Assembly: GCA_029237695.1 (NCBI GenBank)
Contig: CM055273.1
Span: 62,361,968 to 62,425,967, forward strand
Direction: 5' to 3'
DNA: 64,000 nt
Source of the DNA: Conchocele bisecta
Taxonomy: Eukaryota > Mollusca > Bivalvia > Lucinida > Thyasiridae
Below the pieces are notes generated by a model. It searched no databases, was not told where the DNA came from, and worked only from the letters and a program-made list of their open reading frames with translations. The position numbers and the translations under genes were made by a program. Positions within the stretch are counted from its first letter, which is position 1, and each line of letters opens with the position of its first letter. Shown here piece after piece: positions 50,911 to 61,024 of the stretch.

Positions 50911-51336
50911 TCTGGAATCGGCGTCCATTCCGTTCACAACTTGCGCCGACTATGTGGACATACAGCTGTCTATCTATCCGTCGTTAAATCACATGAGGTG
51001 GTCATTACTCATGGTCCCAGCTAATTGAAAGTGGTAATCTGCAATGAATATGGTGTGACATGAGACACGTTGTCTAGAAATTAACAGATTAGCAATGCTT
51101 TGCTGACGAAATGGCGCTTTCCATATGTCTTTCGTATATACTATAATGTGACTCAATCAATTAAATAACTTGTTATTTCACATTTATCATATTGGCTCGT
51201 TATGAACAAATCCTTGTTTATAGGAACTAAAGTTTAAACTCGAGTTAGCATACTTATTTATAACGGGAATTGTGAGATGGGTTGGCTAAAACTTCTTGCA
51301 AAGTCATTTATCTGTGTGGAAAATAGTTCACGTACA
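50911..51336. other. No recognised gene
   Basis: Unique-looking sequence; no coding frame or repeat family was recognised. Confidence 0.4.
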
Positions 51337-51341
51337 CCATC

Positions 51342-51585
51342 CAGGCCCGTAGCCAGACCTGTTTGAAGGGGGGGGGGGTCGTTTCGAAGGCTCAATGGGT
51401 CTGAAGTATCTACCTGTTTGAAGGGGGGGGGGGTCGTTTCGAAGGCTCAAGGGGTCTGAAGTATCTATGGGGGTCTAAAAAAGTGGACCTCAAGGCTAAA
51501 AAAGTGAACCTCGAGGCTGGGCGGGGGGGGGGGGGGGGTCGTCCGACCGCTCCGACCGCTCCGACCCCCCCTGGCTACGGGCCTG
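51342..51585. mobile_element. MITE with CAGGCCCGTAGCCAG ends and 5-bp duplication
   Basis: CAGGCCCGTAGCCAG at the left, CTGGCTACGGGCCTG at the right. CCATC flanks both sides (51337-51341, 51586-51590). The interior has an unequal duplication (TACCTGTTTGAAGGGGG repeated about 63 bases apart), G-runs of up to 15, and CCGACCGCTCCGACCGCTCC. Similar termini are widespread in invertebrate MITEs as far as I recall. Confidence 0.82.
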
Positions 51586-51591
51586 CCATCA

Positions 51592-51870
51592 ATGTGGCTG
51601 TGACTTGAGAAATTGGGCTTAATATGTTTTGCGACCAGTGTAGATCCAGATCAGCCTGTGCATCCGCACAGTCTGATCAGGACCTGCACTGTTCGTCATT
51701 CCGTCAATGAAATCTCGATCATGCTTATAACAAGCAATATAGATGATTATCAAGCTACGTGAGTGTGTTATTTGATCAAGACATAGACAGGTCACGAATC
51801 CCATTAGCCCCATTTCTCCCGCTACAGCCACAAATCTGAACTGCCTCCGGAGATATCTCACCACAGTGAC
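51592..51870. repeat. Repeat Z, copy 4 (inverted-repeat form)
   Basis: GTGGCTGTGACTTGAGAAAT at the left and ATTTCTCCCGCTACAGCCAC at the right. The centre is CAGCCTGTGCATCCGCACAG then TCTGATCAGG. About 230 bp. Confidence 0.65.
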
Positions 51871-52059
51871 CGGAGCTCTATAGAGGCAACATGACCACGT
51901 TTATCAAACTAATATTTTATTAATAGTGACATGTAGGACTTATGCCAAAGTGTTACTCGTCACGACAAAAGGGGGTTATTGGGTTTGTGATCATTGTAGC
52001 TTCAGGCTAGTGTATTGAGTCGTTAGTGTTCAGCGGCGGATCTACTCCCGTACCGTAAC
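51871..52059. other. Spacer
   Basis: A second weak repeat Z piece (GGGGTTATTGGGTTTGTGAT at 51970). Nothing else was seen. Confidence 0.35.
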
Positions 52060-52630
52060 TATAGTCTGTTTCACGAAAGCTGCCCACATTTTACGGCCAT
52101 ATAAACAATTCAAAAACAATAATTTTTTCGATAATATTAAATTAAAGGAAAATTTAAGAATGAGCCTTCTTTTTATTTCGTTAAAATTGGTCAAATATTG
52201 GTTTTATTACGAAAAATTTATTTCTCTATGGGAATTTAACATGGAGGTAAAATGTAGAGGAGTTGTGAGAGGAGTCAAAACACTATTTTTTTTGGAAATT
52301 GACTCCGAAACCTAGCTAGATAGCTTGGATATGATCTAACTAAGAAAACAAAAGTTAAATTTTAAAAATCGGTCCAGTATTTCTGAAATTCTAAAAAATG
52401 TCCCCATGTTAAATCCCCATAGACATCTTCACTCCGTGAAGATGTCTATGGGGATTTAACATGGGGAAATTTTGTTTTCGCAATAAAATCAATATTTGAC
52501 CAAATTTCACGAAATGAAAAGAAGGCTCATTCTTAAATTTTCCTTTAATTTAATATTATCGAAATAAATATTGTTTTTGCATTGTTTATATAGCTGTAAA
52601 ATTTGGGCAGCTTTCGTGAAACAGACTATA
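52060..52630. mobile_element. Long inverted-repeat element, TATAGTCTGTTTCACGAAAG
   Basis: The left TATAGTCTGTTTCACGAAAG then CTGCCCA pairs with the right TGGGCAGCTTTCGTGAAACA then GACTATA. Similarity of the arms continues for about 170 bp (ATAATATTAAATTAAAGGAA, AATTTAAGAATGAGCC). The inner palindrome CCATAGACATCTTCACTCCG / TGAAGATGTCTATGG is at 52418-52451. Halves of this family occur at 33.4 and 39.3 kb. Confidence 0.85.
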
Positions 52631-52635
52631 GGGGG

Positions 52636-52726
52636 TTGTCCTTCCGGCCTTCGTCCAGTATTCCCGCGATTTTTCCAAGTTTATACCCCGATAAATTCCA
52701 CAAAAAGGCCATTCATTCCTATATTG
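52636..52726 (+). mobile_element. Solo half of palindrome Y
   Basis: TTCCGGCCTTCGTCCAGTAT, CCCGCGATTTTTCCAAGTTT and CAAAAAGGCCATTCATTCCT. X and the left Y arm are absent, so this is a breakage or template-switch product. Confidence 0.8.
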
Positions 52727-53486
52727 CGTTTGACACATACCACTAATAATATGACAAACACATGAATAAACTCTGGTGCAACATGATGGGAGACATCTGA
52801 CTACAGCAAATTATGCCTTGTTTTCATCAAATTTATATACAGAGTCTGATATCTGAAGGGTTTGTTGACCTTTGTTGAAATGAATTCAGTAAAGACTGCA
52901 ACAGTAAGAACAATACACAGTGCTGTATATATATATTTGTATTACCATGAATACTGTATCGAATCCAGTGACTTGTAAGCAGTTATCTGAGCGGTTTCTC
53001 ACTACTGTCTACTTGCCTTGCTGCTATGCGAGTAAATACGGTTTTTACCTGTGGCAGATGCACTTCTAATAATAGACAGTGCATCAGTTTGACATTTTAC
53101 ACATTGAAAAAGTGTCCATTATATATTTTGTGAGTGATGGTAGAAATGCTCAGATATCTAGATTTTTGTGTAGTCTGCTGAAATAATACTTATATGACGT
53201 TGTCGTCCTATATATGTGGGACGTATTGCACCAATTAAATTTTATGAGATTTTCTGCCATATTATTTGCTGTATGCGTCAAACCCTCCAAGTGGTGAAAC
53301 TATATATAGTCAGTCCTTAAGTTCTAATACAGTTCACCCCTAGGGGCCTCTGGCATAAATCGACAACGACACGTGACGCCGTTCGACCAATGAAACGTTA
53401 GCGAAAGAAGTTGTGACCCGGATATGACAATTGGTCATCAGTGAGCGTGTTTCGATCGATGCAAATCTCTTATATTGTTTAGACCT
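52727..53486. other. No recognised gene
   Basis: GACGCCGTTCGACCAATGAA at 53370 and GACCCGGATATGACAATTGG at 53414 are a fragment of family P. The rest is unrecognised. Confidence 0.4.
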
Positions 53487-53487
53487 G

Positions 53488-53776
53488 TAGCCTATTTCAC
53501 CAACATTGCACAATATACTTATCTAGCAAAGTATAATTTGAGGGAGACATTTTCAATTTAAGGATATATTTATTAATATTATACTGAATCTATTACATTA
53601 TTTTGGCTGTGATAATGTAATAAATTCCGTATAATAATTCTGCATACTTTTAATAATGAAATATATGAAGTCGTTAGTTCTATATGAAACAATGATTTCG
53701 GGGAAAATAAATGATTACTCCCTCAAAGTATACTTTGCTACAAAAGTATACTTTGCAATGTTGGTGAACTAGGCTA
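53488..53776. mobile_element. Family B MITE, copy 5
   Basis: TAGCCTATTTCACCAACATT at the left and AATGTTGGTGAACTAGGCTA at the right. The central palindrome is damaged on the left (CTGAATCTATTACATTATTT). Confidence 0.8.
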
Positions 53777-54148
53777 CTGCTAAAACACAATGAACCCCAT
53801 CGTTTCACAACGCGTCATTTTCGTTGTCAGTATTTTATCATTGAAGGCAAGGAAGCCTACAAAAAGGGGAACAATCTCAGCGAATCCGTACAACTACCAA
53901 GGGAGATAACTCACAAGTGCTCGCGATGTTTTCTCGTCTTACAAATGATTGCTATTTAAATGGATATTTGGATACACGCACTTGACTAATCTTTCCTGCG
54001 AATGATAACGAATTTCACGCAAACAAGCAGTGCCGTAATCAGGATGATTTTGCCGAACTGGTCCCCATGTAATAAATGTTGGTATGTAGTCAAAACAGAG
54101 CTATAAACATGTAAACTACTTGTGAATAATTTACTAAATGGGTTGATG
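53777..54148. other. No recognised gene
   Basis: Unique-looking sequence with an ordinary composition. AGGGAGATAACTC at 53900 is a short word common in the pearl-like arrays. Confidence 0.4.
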
Positions 54149-54400
54149 ATATCAATTCAATTCAATTCAATTCGTTTATTGGCATTAAACAGCAAGAAGC
54201 ATATTTATAGCGACATATTGAACTAACATATTGTTAAGAGGATATTATTAGGCTAAATCATTCCACAATCAGTTTGCTTCTAAACTCTTTCTGTCCTCAT
54301 TAAATTTCACATACTAGTTTCATCTTGCTCACCCAGGCTGTATGCCGCGACCGAGTGAGAAATATGAACGATATGTAACACTGTCCATGACCAATTTTGG
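54149..54400 (-). mobile_element. Probable non-LTR retrotransposon 3' tail
   Basis: On the minus strand the sequence ends TGCCAATAAACGAATTGAAT followed by (TGAAT)n at 54151-54171. Non-LTR elements of several clades end in short tandem tails like this rather than poly-A. About 230 bases of probable 3' UTR lie upstream. No coding part is visible. Confidence 0.5.
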
Positions 54401-54439
54401 ATGTACCCAGAAGTTATTGGGGTCGGTTTCTATTCCAGC

Positions 54440-54655
54440 AATTATCATAATGCAGTACTAGACATTGTTCCGTGTGCATGCCGATGTGCACACCACAATC
54501 TCGCTTGCGGATTATTGTGCGTCCATAGACATGCATCCAAAATAGTGAGTGGTGACCGATGTTATTTATCAACGTTCATGGTTTCTATTCAAGCAATTAT
54601 CATAATTCAGTACTAGACATTATTCCGTGTGCATGCCGATGTGCACACCACATGT
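54440..54655 (+). repeat. Direct duplication of about 90 bp
   Basis: GCAATTATCATAATGCAGTA then CTAGACATTGTTCCGTGTGC at 54440 is repeated at 54593 with few changes. Both copies end CATGCCGATGTGCACACCAC. Confidence 0.75.
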
Positions 54656-55034
54656 GATATCTTACTGAGTTAAATGAGTACTATTTCTTATAATTGAGAC
54701 ACGCTGGCCATGTGTTTCTGTAACTTTTGAAAACTGCGTTATTTCATAAAATACATTTACAAAAATTTAAAAACAATCCATAAATGAAGTCAAAAGTTGA
54801 CTAGCATTATATTCCGCATGTACTCTGGAATTTGTGTCAACTTCTGAAATCATTTACGGAAAATATTCCATTTTCTGTAAATATATTTCATGAAATATCG
54901 CAGATGTCCGCTTGTACAAACTCACACTCATATACATGTACTCTTAGTTTGTTACTAAGAATTAGTCAAATCCCCGGGGTGGTGGCGATGAGAATGCTCC
55001 CGGGCCCCCATATCGGGACTTGGTTCGCCTCGTC
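54656..55034. other. No recognised gene
   Basis: TCATGAAATATCGCAGATGT near 54889 resembles the ATGAGA-type MITE interior. Nothing else was recognised. Confidence 0.35.
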
Positions 55035-55213
55035 TGGGGCCCGTCTAAAATTTTCGTAAGTGCAAATTAGGATCGTCTGGAAATTTCAATTGATGGATCT
55101 ACATTTATTGAGCATAGCTCAATAAATGTAAATCCAGTAATTATTTACAAAAAAACATTGTTAATGTGAAATTTACAGACTATCATAAGTTTGCACTTAC
55201 GAACATTTTAGCC
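55035..55213. mobile_element. Family C foldback, copy 6 (short)
   Basis: TTTTCGTAAGTGCAAATTAG at the left and TTTGCACTTACGAACATTTT then AGCCCCCTGG at the right. The centre is shortened to TTTATTGAGCATAGCTCAAT then AAATG. Confidence 0.72.
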
Positions 55214-55930
55214 CCCTGGTTTGAAGCGCTACGGTCCGCTTGTGTCTATATAATTTGTAATGTTTGTAATTACATAATTACATCAGGTGTCGAGTCTTGC
55301 ACAAATGATGGGTCAGTGGAAAAAGTTGCCCACTCCATAAACTCCCTAATGGAGTGAGCCAATGTTTTAGAGAGAATAATTCTATACTGAAAATGAAAGT
55401 TAAAAACTTCAGAAAGTACAACGGCTCCTCGCAGGCTGTTCCGGGAATGCAATGTTCGTCATTCTGTCTTTTACAGACAAGCCATGATTCGTCATGCATC
55501 GTTGCTTCTTTATCTCCGCAGATCTGGAGCTAGACTGGCCACATATGCTATAGCCCACATTTATTATACTCTTGCGAATTATTTGCACGGGTTTCGCTCA
55601 CAGGTGTTTTGAAAAACAGATGATCAGTATGTTGGTGTCATATAGGTAGAATTGCATGGATTTCGTTGGTTTTGGGTAATTTACATATTTTGTGCAACTA
55701 CGAATGCTCAATGATTACACACGACATAAATCGTCAATTATCAACACATTCACCGTTACGAACAGGATTTCAAACAGTGTACATGACGTCACATTTGACG
55801 TCACACAACGTGACGTCGAAAAGCGGAAAACACGTCATTTAGTAACTATTCATGCGCACATCACAATTCATTGATTGTAATCTCAAAACTTGACTATATG
55901 TGCATATATATCCGCCGTGGAAATGTAATA
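55214..55930. other. No recognised gene
   Basis: A hairpin ACTCCATAAACTCCCTAATGGAGT lies at 55334. ATGACGTCACATTTGACGTC then ACACAACGTGACGTC (55782-55817) contains three GACGTC palindromes. Small frames are unconvincing. Confidence 0.4.
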
Positions 55931-55932
55931 AA

Positions 55933-56098
55933 TAGGATATTCCATCGTAATTGTTTGCATAGCTTGAAATAATACACTCGTGTACGTCCGCTTCCGCGTA
56001 AACAACTCGCCCGCTTTGCTTACTCGTTGTTTACGCGGAAGCCGATGTACACTCGTGTACTATTTCCCGCTATTCAAAATGTACGATGGAATATCCTC
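55933..56098. mobile_element. Foldback palindrome, about 165 bp
   Basis: AGGATATTCCATCGTA at the left and TACGATGGAATATCCT at the right; inside, ACACTCGTGTACGTCCGCTT then CCGCGTAAACAACTCG pairs with CGTTGTTTACGCGGAAGC then CGATGTACACTCGTGT. The loop is about 15 bases. Confidence 0.85.
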
Positions 56099-56099
56099 T

Positions 56100-56440
56100 A
56101 TGTCTCCAGTCGCAGTCAAATTTAATTGAAACTATTACCAACATCCAATGTCAGTTTCGATAAAAATAATCAATGCGCGAAAACAAATTATCTCACGGGC
56201 TCTAGGCCATAGATTGCAACAGACGTAATGATGTGACATTTAGGACGAATGGATCATGCGAGAAATGCATTAGTGGACCATATCTCCAAACCATTTCACT
56301 CACACTTTCATTAGTTTATGTTTGCCAAAGCAATTCGATTTGATTGTATCCATGGGATTTAGACACAGCGACTATCGTTTGAGAATGGAACGTGCGGACC
56401 GAATCTTTTATTCGGAATGAGAAAGGATACCTTACGTACG
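56100..56440. other. No recognised gene
   Basis: Unique-looking sequence; no element ends or coding frames were recognised. Confidence 0.4.
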
Positions 56441-56443
56441 ACG

Positions 56444-56560
56444 GTAATGTGGCTGTGACTGGAGAAATGGGGCTTATGCGTTTGGCGACCAGTGTAGATC
56501 CAAATCAGACTGTGCATCCGCACAGTCTGATCAGGATTTGCACTGTTCGCCATTCTAGCA
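56444..56560. repeat. Repeat Z, copy 5
   Basis: ATGTGGCTGTGACTGGAGAA through GACCAGTGTAGATCCAAATC to CACAGTCTGATCAGGATTTG then CACTGTTCGCCATTCT. Confidence 0.7.
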
Positions 56561-56721
56561 GTAGAACACCCATTATGCTTATAACAAGCAATACAGATAG
56601 TTATCAGGATTATACAGGAGTTGGATATTTATTCAAGATGTACACTGGTCAAAAAGACCATAAGCATAATTATCCGACGTGCGTGAAATAGCGTATCTCC
56701 GAATTAGCTGATCGGAGATGA

Positions 56722-56877
56722 TAGGACCCACTAATTGGCTCATTTGAAAAAACGTTACCACACCCACCCATTTTCATACACTATACAATACAGTCTGTTC
56801 GAAAAGACTGTAATGTAAAGTGTATGGAAATGGGTGGGTGGGGTAACGTTTTTCAAATGAGCCAATTAGTGGGTCCT
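56722..56877. mobile_element. Foldback palindrome, 156 bp
   Basis: TAGGACCCACTAATTGGCTC then ATTTGAAAAAACGTTACC at the left, complemented by GGTAACGTTTTTCAAATGAG and CCAATTAGTGGGTCCTA at the right. The inner CCCACCCATTTTCATACACT / AAGTGTATGGAAATGGGTGG is nearly perfect and the tip is CAGTCTGTTCGAAAAGACTG. Confidence 0.9.
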
Positions 56878-56989
56878 AGGTCCGAGTCATTGAGCCAAAA
56901 CTATCATTGCATTGTTCATGAATGCGAATGCACAGGCATATATTGCATTTGTCTACATTACCTGATATGAAACTCAAATGAGAAAGTGG

Positions 56990-57118
56990 CATAGCATATT
57001 ATTTATATTATTTTCATATGTACACGGTATGAAAAACATTTAAATTTAACATTCTTTGCATTTGATTTCTTTCATATGTCATATGTAGATCAAGAGTTTT
57101 TCATATTGAACATGTTTT
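56990..57118. repeat. CATATG-rich segment
   Basis: TTTTCATATGTACACGGTAT, TTTCATATGTCATATGTAGA and GTTTTACTGTGTAC resemble the interior and right end of the MITE at 16.01-16.29 kb. The ends are incomplete. Confidence 0.45.
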
Positions 57119-57147
57119 ACTGTGTACATTTGTCGTAAGCCCCATTT

Positions 57148-57670
57148 CTACGGAGCCCCGCAGGGGACGTAGAATTCTTTTTTTTATTAATTCGTTCACA
57201 CGAAATAACAATTCGTTCCGACGAAATAACAATTTGTTCCCTCAATTTAACAATTCGTTCCCACGAATTAACAATTCGTTTCCTCAATTTAACAATTCGT
57301 TCCCACGAATTAACAATTCGTTTCCTCAATTTAACAATTCTTTACCACGAATTAACAAATCGTTCCCACGAATTAATAATTAATTTCCTCAATTTAACAA
57401 TTAGTTCCCTCAATTTAACAATTCGTTCCCCACGAAATAACAATTCTTTCCCATGGGAACGAATTGTTAATTCGTCGGAACGAATTGTTATATCGTGGGG
57501 ACGAATTGTTAATTCGAGGGAACGAATTGTTAAATTTGACGGAACGAATTGTCATTTCGTGGGAACGAATTATTAATACGAGGGAACGAATTGTTAAATT
57601 GAAGGGACGAATTGTTATTTAGTGGGAACGAATTAATAAAAAAATCCATGTCCCCTGCGGGGCTCCGTAC
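57148..57670. mobile_element. Family H foldback element, copy 3 (complete)
   Basis: TACGGAGCCCCGCAGGGGAC at the left and its exact complement GTCCCCTGCGGGGCTCCGTA at the right. The left arm has about 12 and the right arm about 8 units of the 21-bp repeat AACAATTCGTTCCCACGAAA T. The turn is at TTTCCCATGGGAACG (57448-57462). Tandem-repeat arms that fold back are the hallmark of Foldback (FB) type elements. Confidence 0.9.
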
Positions 57671-57794
57671 ATTTCTTGGTGGCCAAGGAACAACGAGACG
57701 AAATTTCCCCATAAATGAGTTATTTGGAATATATGCTGTCTGGAATATTTTATTGTTGAGAAAATGTTGATTTATTTAAAATTAAGAATAATGA

Positions 57795-57902
57795 CAAATG
57801 TTGCAGATCCTGATGAGTCGGCTCGTTACGAGCCGGCTCATCTGGATCTACAGCGTTTGTACAAATCAGCTTTATGATGGCCTGTAAGGTTGAACAGGTT
57901 AA
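57795..57902. mobile_element. Family F MITE, partial copy 3
   Basis: GATGAGTCGGCTCGTTACGA / GAGCCGGCTCATCTGGATCT hairpin, then GGTTGAACAGGTTAA at the right. Confidence 0.6.
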
Positions 57903-57904
57903 AG

Positions 57905-58393
57905 GTTAAAACATGCCCACTCAGTAGGCACAACTTGTTCTTTATATCAGACATCATCTGAGACATGAGACATTTTCTGGCAACATAAACATTTATTCAC
58001 CACTATCCCATGTATTGATTTTAATTATTATACATTTTATATCACACGTAAATTTCCACACTGATATCAGGGGCGATAACCGTGTTTCCTTAAAATGTTA
58101 ACGGGCATTACTATTTATTCTCTGTATTGATTTGCAGTGATCATACATCATACAATCATGTGACACATTTAATTAGAATAAATAATTAAAAAATATCGTG
58201 CCTCATTTGCATATTAAAATAGCCTGATACCACCGCGCGTCAGTGTCAGTACAATAACTATTACTAAATGATTATATCTGTATAGCGGGTACTCGTAATT
58301 TTTAGAACTGGTGGAATAGTGACACAATTATACACTTATTTAATTCCTACAAAGAACATTTTGTGCCTACTGAGTGGGCATGTACCTTTAACG
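57905..58393. mobile_element. GTACATGCCC inverted-repeat element, copy 3 (full)
   Basis: AACATGCCCACTCAGTAGGC then ACAACTTGTTCTTTATA at the left. ACAAAGAACATTTTGTGCCT then ACTGAGTGGGCATGTACC at the right. About 490 bp. The borders read TTAA-A and TTTAA, which could be a TTAA target. Confidence 0.8.
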
Positions 58394-58419
58394 AGGCACC
58401 ATATATACTTATATGATAT

Positions 58420-58865
58420 TATCCCGTCAACACAGTGCGTATGTGCCGTGAAACACAGTGCCGTGAAACATTTTTGATATCCAGTCAATACTATTTGTTT
58501 GCATTTTAAAGCCATTTTTAGGTGTTGACGGGATAAATAGAATAGTAGGTTAGTGCCGTGAATGGGAAAAACTATCTGGCGCGGCACGGAAACGGGATGT
58601 GCTCGGCAGAGCCTCGCCCATCCCGTTTCCTGAGCCTTGCCAGATATTTTTTCCCATTCACGGCACTAACCTACTATTCTCTATCTATTTTCCTTATTTC
58701 TGAACCAAAGTATATGTTGTGACCACTCATTTGAACCGTCTTGGCGAGACGGTTCAAATGAGTGGTCACAACATATACTTCTGATGAGAAATAAAGAAAT
58801 TCTTGAGCCTTGCCGGATATTTTTCCCATTCACGGCACTAACCTACTATTCTCTATTTATATGGT
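58420..58865. mobile_element. Family G foldback, copy 2, with a family E insertion
   Basis: GTAGGTTAGTGCCGTGAATG and GAAAAACTATCTGGCGCGG at the left arm; TTGCCAGATATTTTTTCCCA and TTCACGGCACTAACCTACTA at the right. The outer pair is ATCCCGTCAACACAG (58421) with GTGTTGACGGGAT (58519). After the family E palindrome at 58690-58800, the right arm is repeated (58804-58857). Confidence 0.75.
58690..58800. mobile_element. Family E palindromic MITE, copy 5
   Basis: The stem TATGTTGTGACCACTCATTT then GAACCGTCTT pairs with GAGACGGTTCAAATGAGTGG then TCACAACATA. Other copies have TTACC / GGTAA where this has TGACC / GGTCA: both arms carry the change. Confidence 0.82.
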
Positions 58866-59049
58866 TTCATATTGTGCATGCAGTTGGAGTATTTCTGTCA
58901 ACATATTGTCTACACATAATACACTATGTTTAGTTCTTCTGAACGATCAAACGAAATGTGCTATAGTTTCTCTATAACTCACTGTTTGAGATAAACCGGC
59001 AGCAGCTTCCACATAAAACAACATTACTTGTGATCGTTGTCAAAACAAA

Positions 59050-59460
59050 TATCAAGGTGTATGATCACGTGGTACTAACAACAACAAGTACTGAAATTTC
59101 CAGAATCCATCTGATTCAAAGTACGTATTATTTTGTAGTGTCCTTATTACGTAACGGATTTTGATGAAATATGGCGCATCAAACGCGTCTTGTTAAGCTG
59201 CATTTCGTGGTGTCTGTATTTTCGCTCAAACTTATGTCGTTTTTGCGAAGAATCGATTTCCGTGTCGGAGACACGGAAATCGATTCTATGCAAAAACGAC
59301 ATAAATCTGTGCCAAACTCCATGGACCACTAAATGCAGCTCATGAAGACGCGTTTGCTGCGCCATAAGGCCGTTGCATATTAAAGAAAATATCAAATAAT
59401 ACTTACTTTGGAGTGGGTGACGTTGTTGTTGTAACCACGTGATCATGCACCTTGAATATC
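59050..59460. mobile_element. Foldback element, about 410 bp
   Basis: CAAGGTGTATGATCACGTGG at the left, CCACGTGATCATGCACCTTG at the right. Inner arms CATCAAACGCGTCTTGTTAA / ATGAAGACGCGTTTGCTGCG and the tip ATCGATTTCCGTGTCGGAGA / CACGGAAATCGAT. A half copy is at 60.29-60.49 kb. The 106-codon minus-strand frame here is palindrome-derived. Confidence 0.82.
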
Positions 59461-59789
59461 TGATCAATTCTTATTTATAGGTTACCCTGTTTCCAAACAC
59501 TTCGCTGAATGCACGCACGGTGGCGGAATGAACATTCAATATGAGTTGGCTGATTTTAATAACAAACGAAGCGAGTGTCTTATGAATCATCAAACGATTT
59601 CTATATGTACTATATGGAACCAACACAAACGATAGATTCTGTGAATTGCATATTGCATTGAGGTTACTCTGACTACACTACGTGTTTTCTGTATACATTC
59701 CACGGTTTTGGGTTTGTGTAACACTATATTATGGTGTTTAATGCACATTGTTATTACACTGTAAGAAACAAATTTGTGCAATAACATAA
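59461..59789. other. No recognised gene
   Basis: Spacer between foldback elements; nothing was recognised. Confidence 0.4.
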
Positions 59790-60135
59790 TTTTATCCCGT
59801 AAACACAGTGCGTATGTGCCGTGAAACACGGTGCCGTGAAATATTTTTGATATCCTGTCAATACGACCTAATCACCGCGTATGAATATGTGCGGTTGTCA
59901 TACTAGTCGATTCTCCGATTTTGAGGATGCGGCTGGGGTTATATTTTGCATTTTGAAGTTATTTGTAGGTGTTGACGGGATAAATAGAATAGTAGGTTAG
60001 TGCCGTGAATGGGAACAATATCTGGCGCGGCATGGAAACGGGATGGGCTCGGCAGAGCCTCGCCCATCCCGTTTCCTAAACCTTGCCAGATATGTTTTCC
60101 CATTCACGGCTCTAACCTACTATTCTCTATATCGG
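59790..60135. mobile_element. Family G foldback, copy 3
   Basis: Outer ATCCCGTAAACACAGTGC (59794) and GTGTTGACGGGATAAATA (59970); then GTAGGTTAGTGCCGTGAATG / CATTCACGGCTCTAACCTAC. The loop contains GGCTCGGCAGAGCCTCGCCC. CGTGCCGTGAAACACGGTGC-like short repeats are near 59815. Confidence 0.75.
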
Positions 60136-60294
60136 ACGAACTGATTGAGTCTTGGGAAGCATGCGTTTATAATGTCCACTTTGTAGGTCCAACAAACTCA
60201 ACCGAATGGTTTCATGGCACGATCCACCCTATACTCCGAATGACCAAGACGACCAATTGACACGTACGGTATATCGACACATACTGCGGGCACA

Positions 60295-60488
60295 TTGTCG
60301 ACATACAGCTAAAACGACATAAGTCTGTGCCGAACTCTCCCTGGACCACCAAATGCAGCTCATGAAGACGCGTTTGCTGCGCCATATTTCATCAAAATCC
60401 GTTGCATATTAAGGAAAATATCAAATAATACTTACTTTGGAGTTGGCGACATTGTTGTTATTGTAACTACGTGATCATCACCTTGGCA
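60295..60488. mobile_element. Right half of the 59.05-kb foldback family
   Basis: ACGACATAAGTCTGTGCCGA, ATGAAGACGCGTTTGCTGCG, AAATATCAAATAATACTTAC and the end ACGTGATCATCACCTTG. Confidence 0.75.
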
Positions 60489-60533
60489 TTGACAGATGCT
60501 GATTCGAGCATTGTAGAACCCCCTACTGTTCAC

Positions 60534-60573
60534 CCATCCCTGTTACACCAGGGGTGGGTGAACAGCACGGAGT
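60534..60573. repeat. Hairpin GTTCACCCATCCCTG / CAGGGGTGGGTGAAC
   Basis: A 15-bp imperfect stem with a 6-base loop TTACAC. No adjacent gene explains it. Confidence 0.7.
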
Positions 60574-60575
60574 AC

Positions 60576-61024
60576 TACATAGCCTAACGTGTTCGATACC
60601 CACCCGGCAGCAAAGGTGTGGTACATATGCACTGGATCAACATGTGTAGTGTTATAAGAACCATTTTGCCAAGACATGTTGACCATAATAATAGGAATAT
60701 CCAGCATTCATTAGCTATCATATGTATTGGCAGCAGCATGGCTCGCTGGTTGTCGATTTCAATCAGCTGTCGAATTATTTAGCAGCGAATGTAGAATGTC
60801 GTTTGACTGAACTAGTACGTTGGCGGAACCATACGAGTAGGCTTATTGGACCTCAGCAATTTATTTTCACGGCAAAGGCGATGTTTCATGTTGGTCTGAG
60901 TGTATCTGTGCGCGAAATTATCTAGGGACGATCGGTCTCTGGACGAAGTAATTTTCACACTTCCGGTTTTTATTTTTAAGCGCTAAAATACTAGAAATTG
61001 ATTAATATTTGTAATTATAATACA
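60576..61024. other. No recognised gene; one small frame
   Basis: The frame 60722-60925 encodes 67 residues with VDFNQLSNYLAANVECRLTE, a mixed composition but no known motif and no splice context. It may be an exon remnant. Confidence 0.3.

Noticed and set aside
49456..57712. Frames encoding ERIVISWERIVKLRE-like repeats
   Set aside because: They are translations of the 21-bp repeat arms of foldback family H.
59147..59467. 106-residue minus-strand frame
   Set aside because: It spans both arms of a foldback element and has no recognisable protein features.
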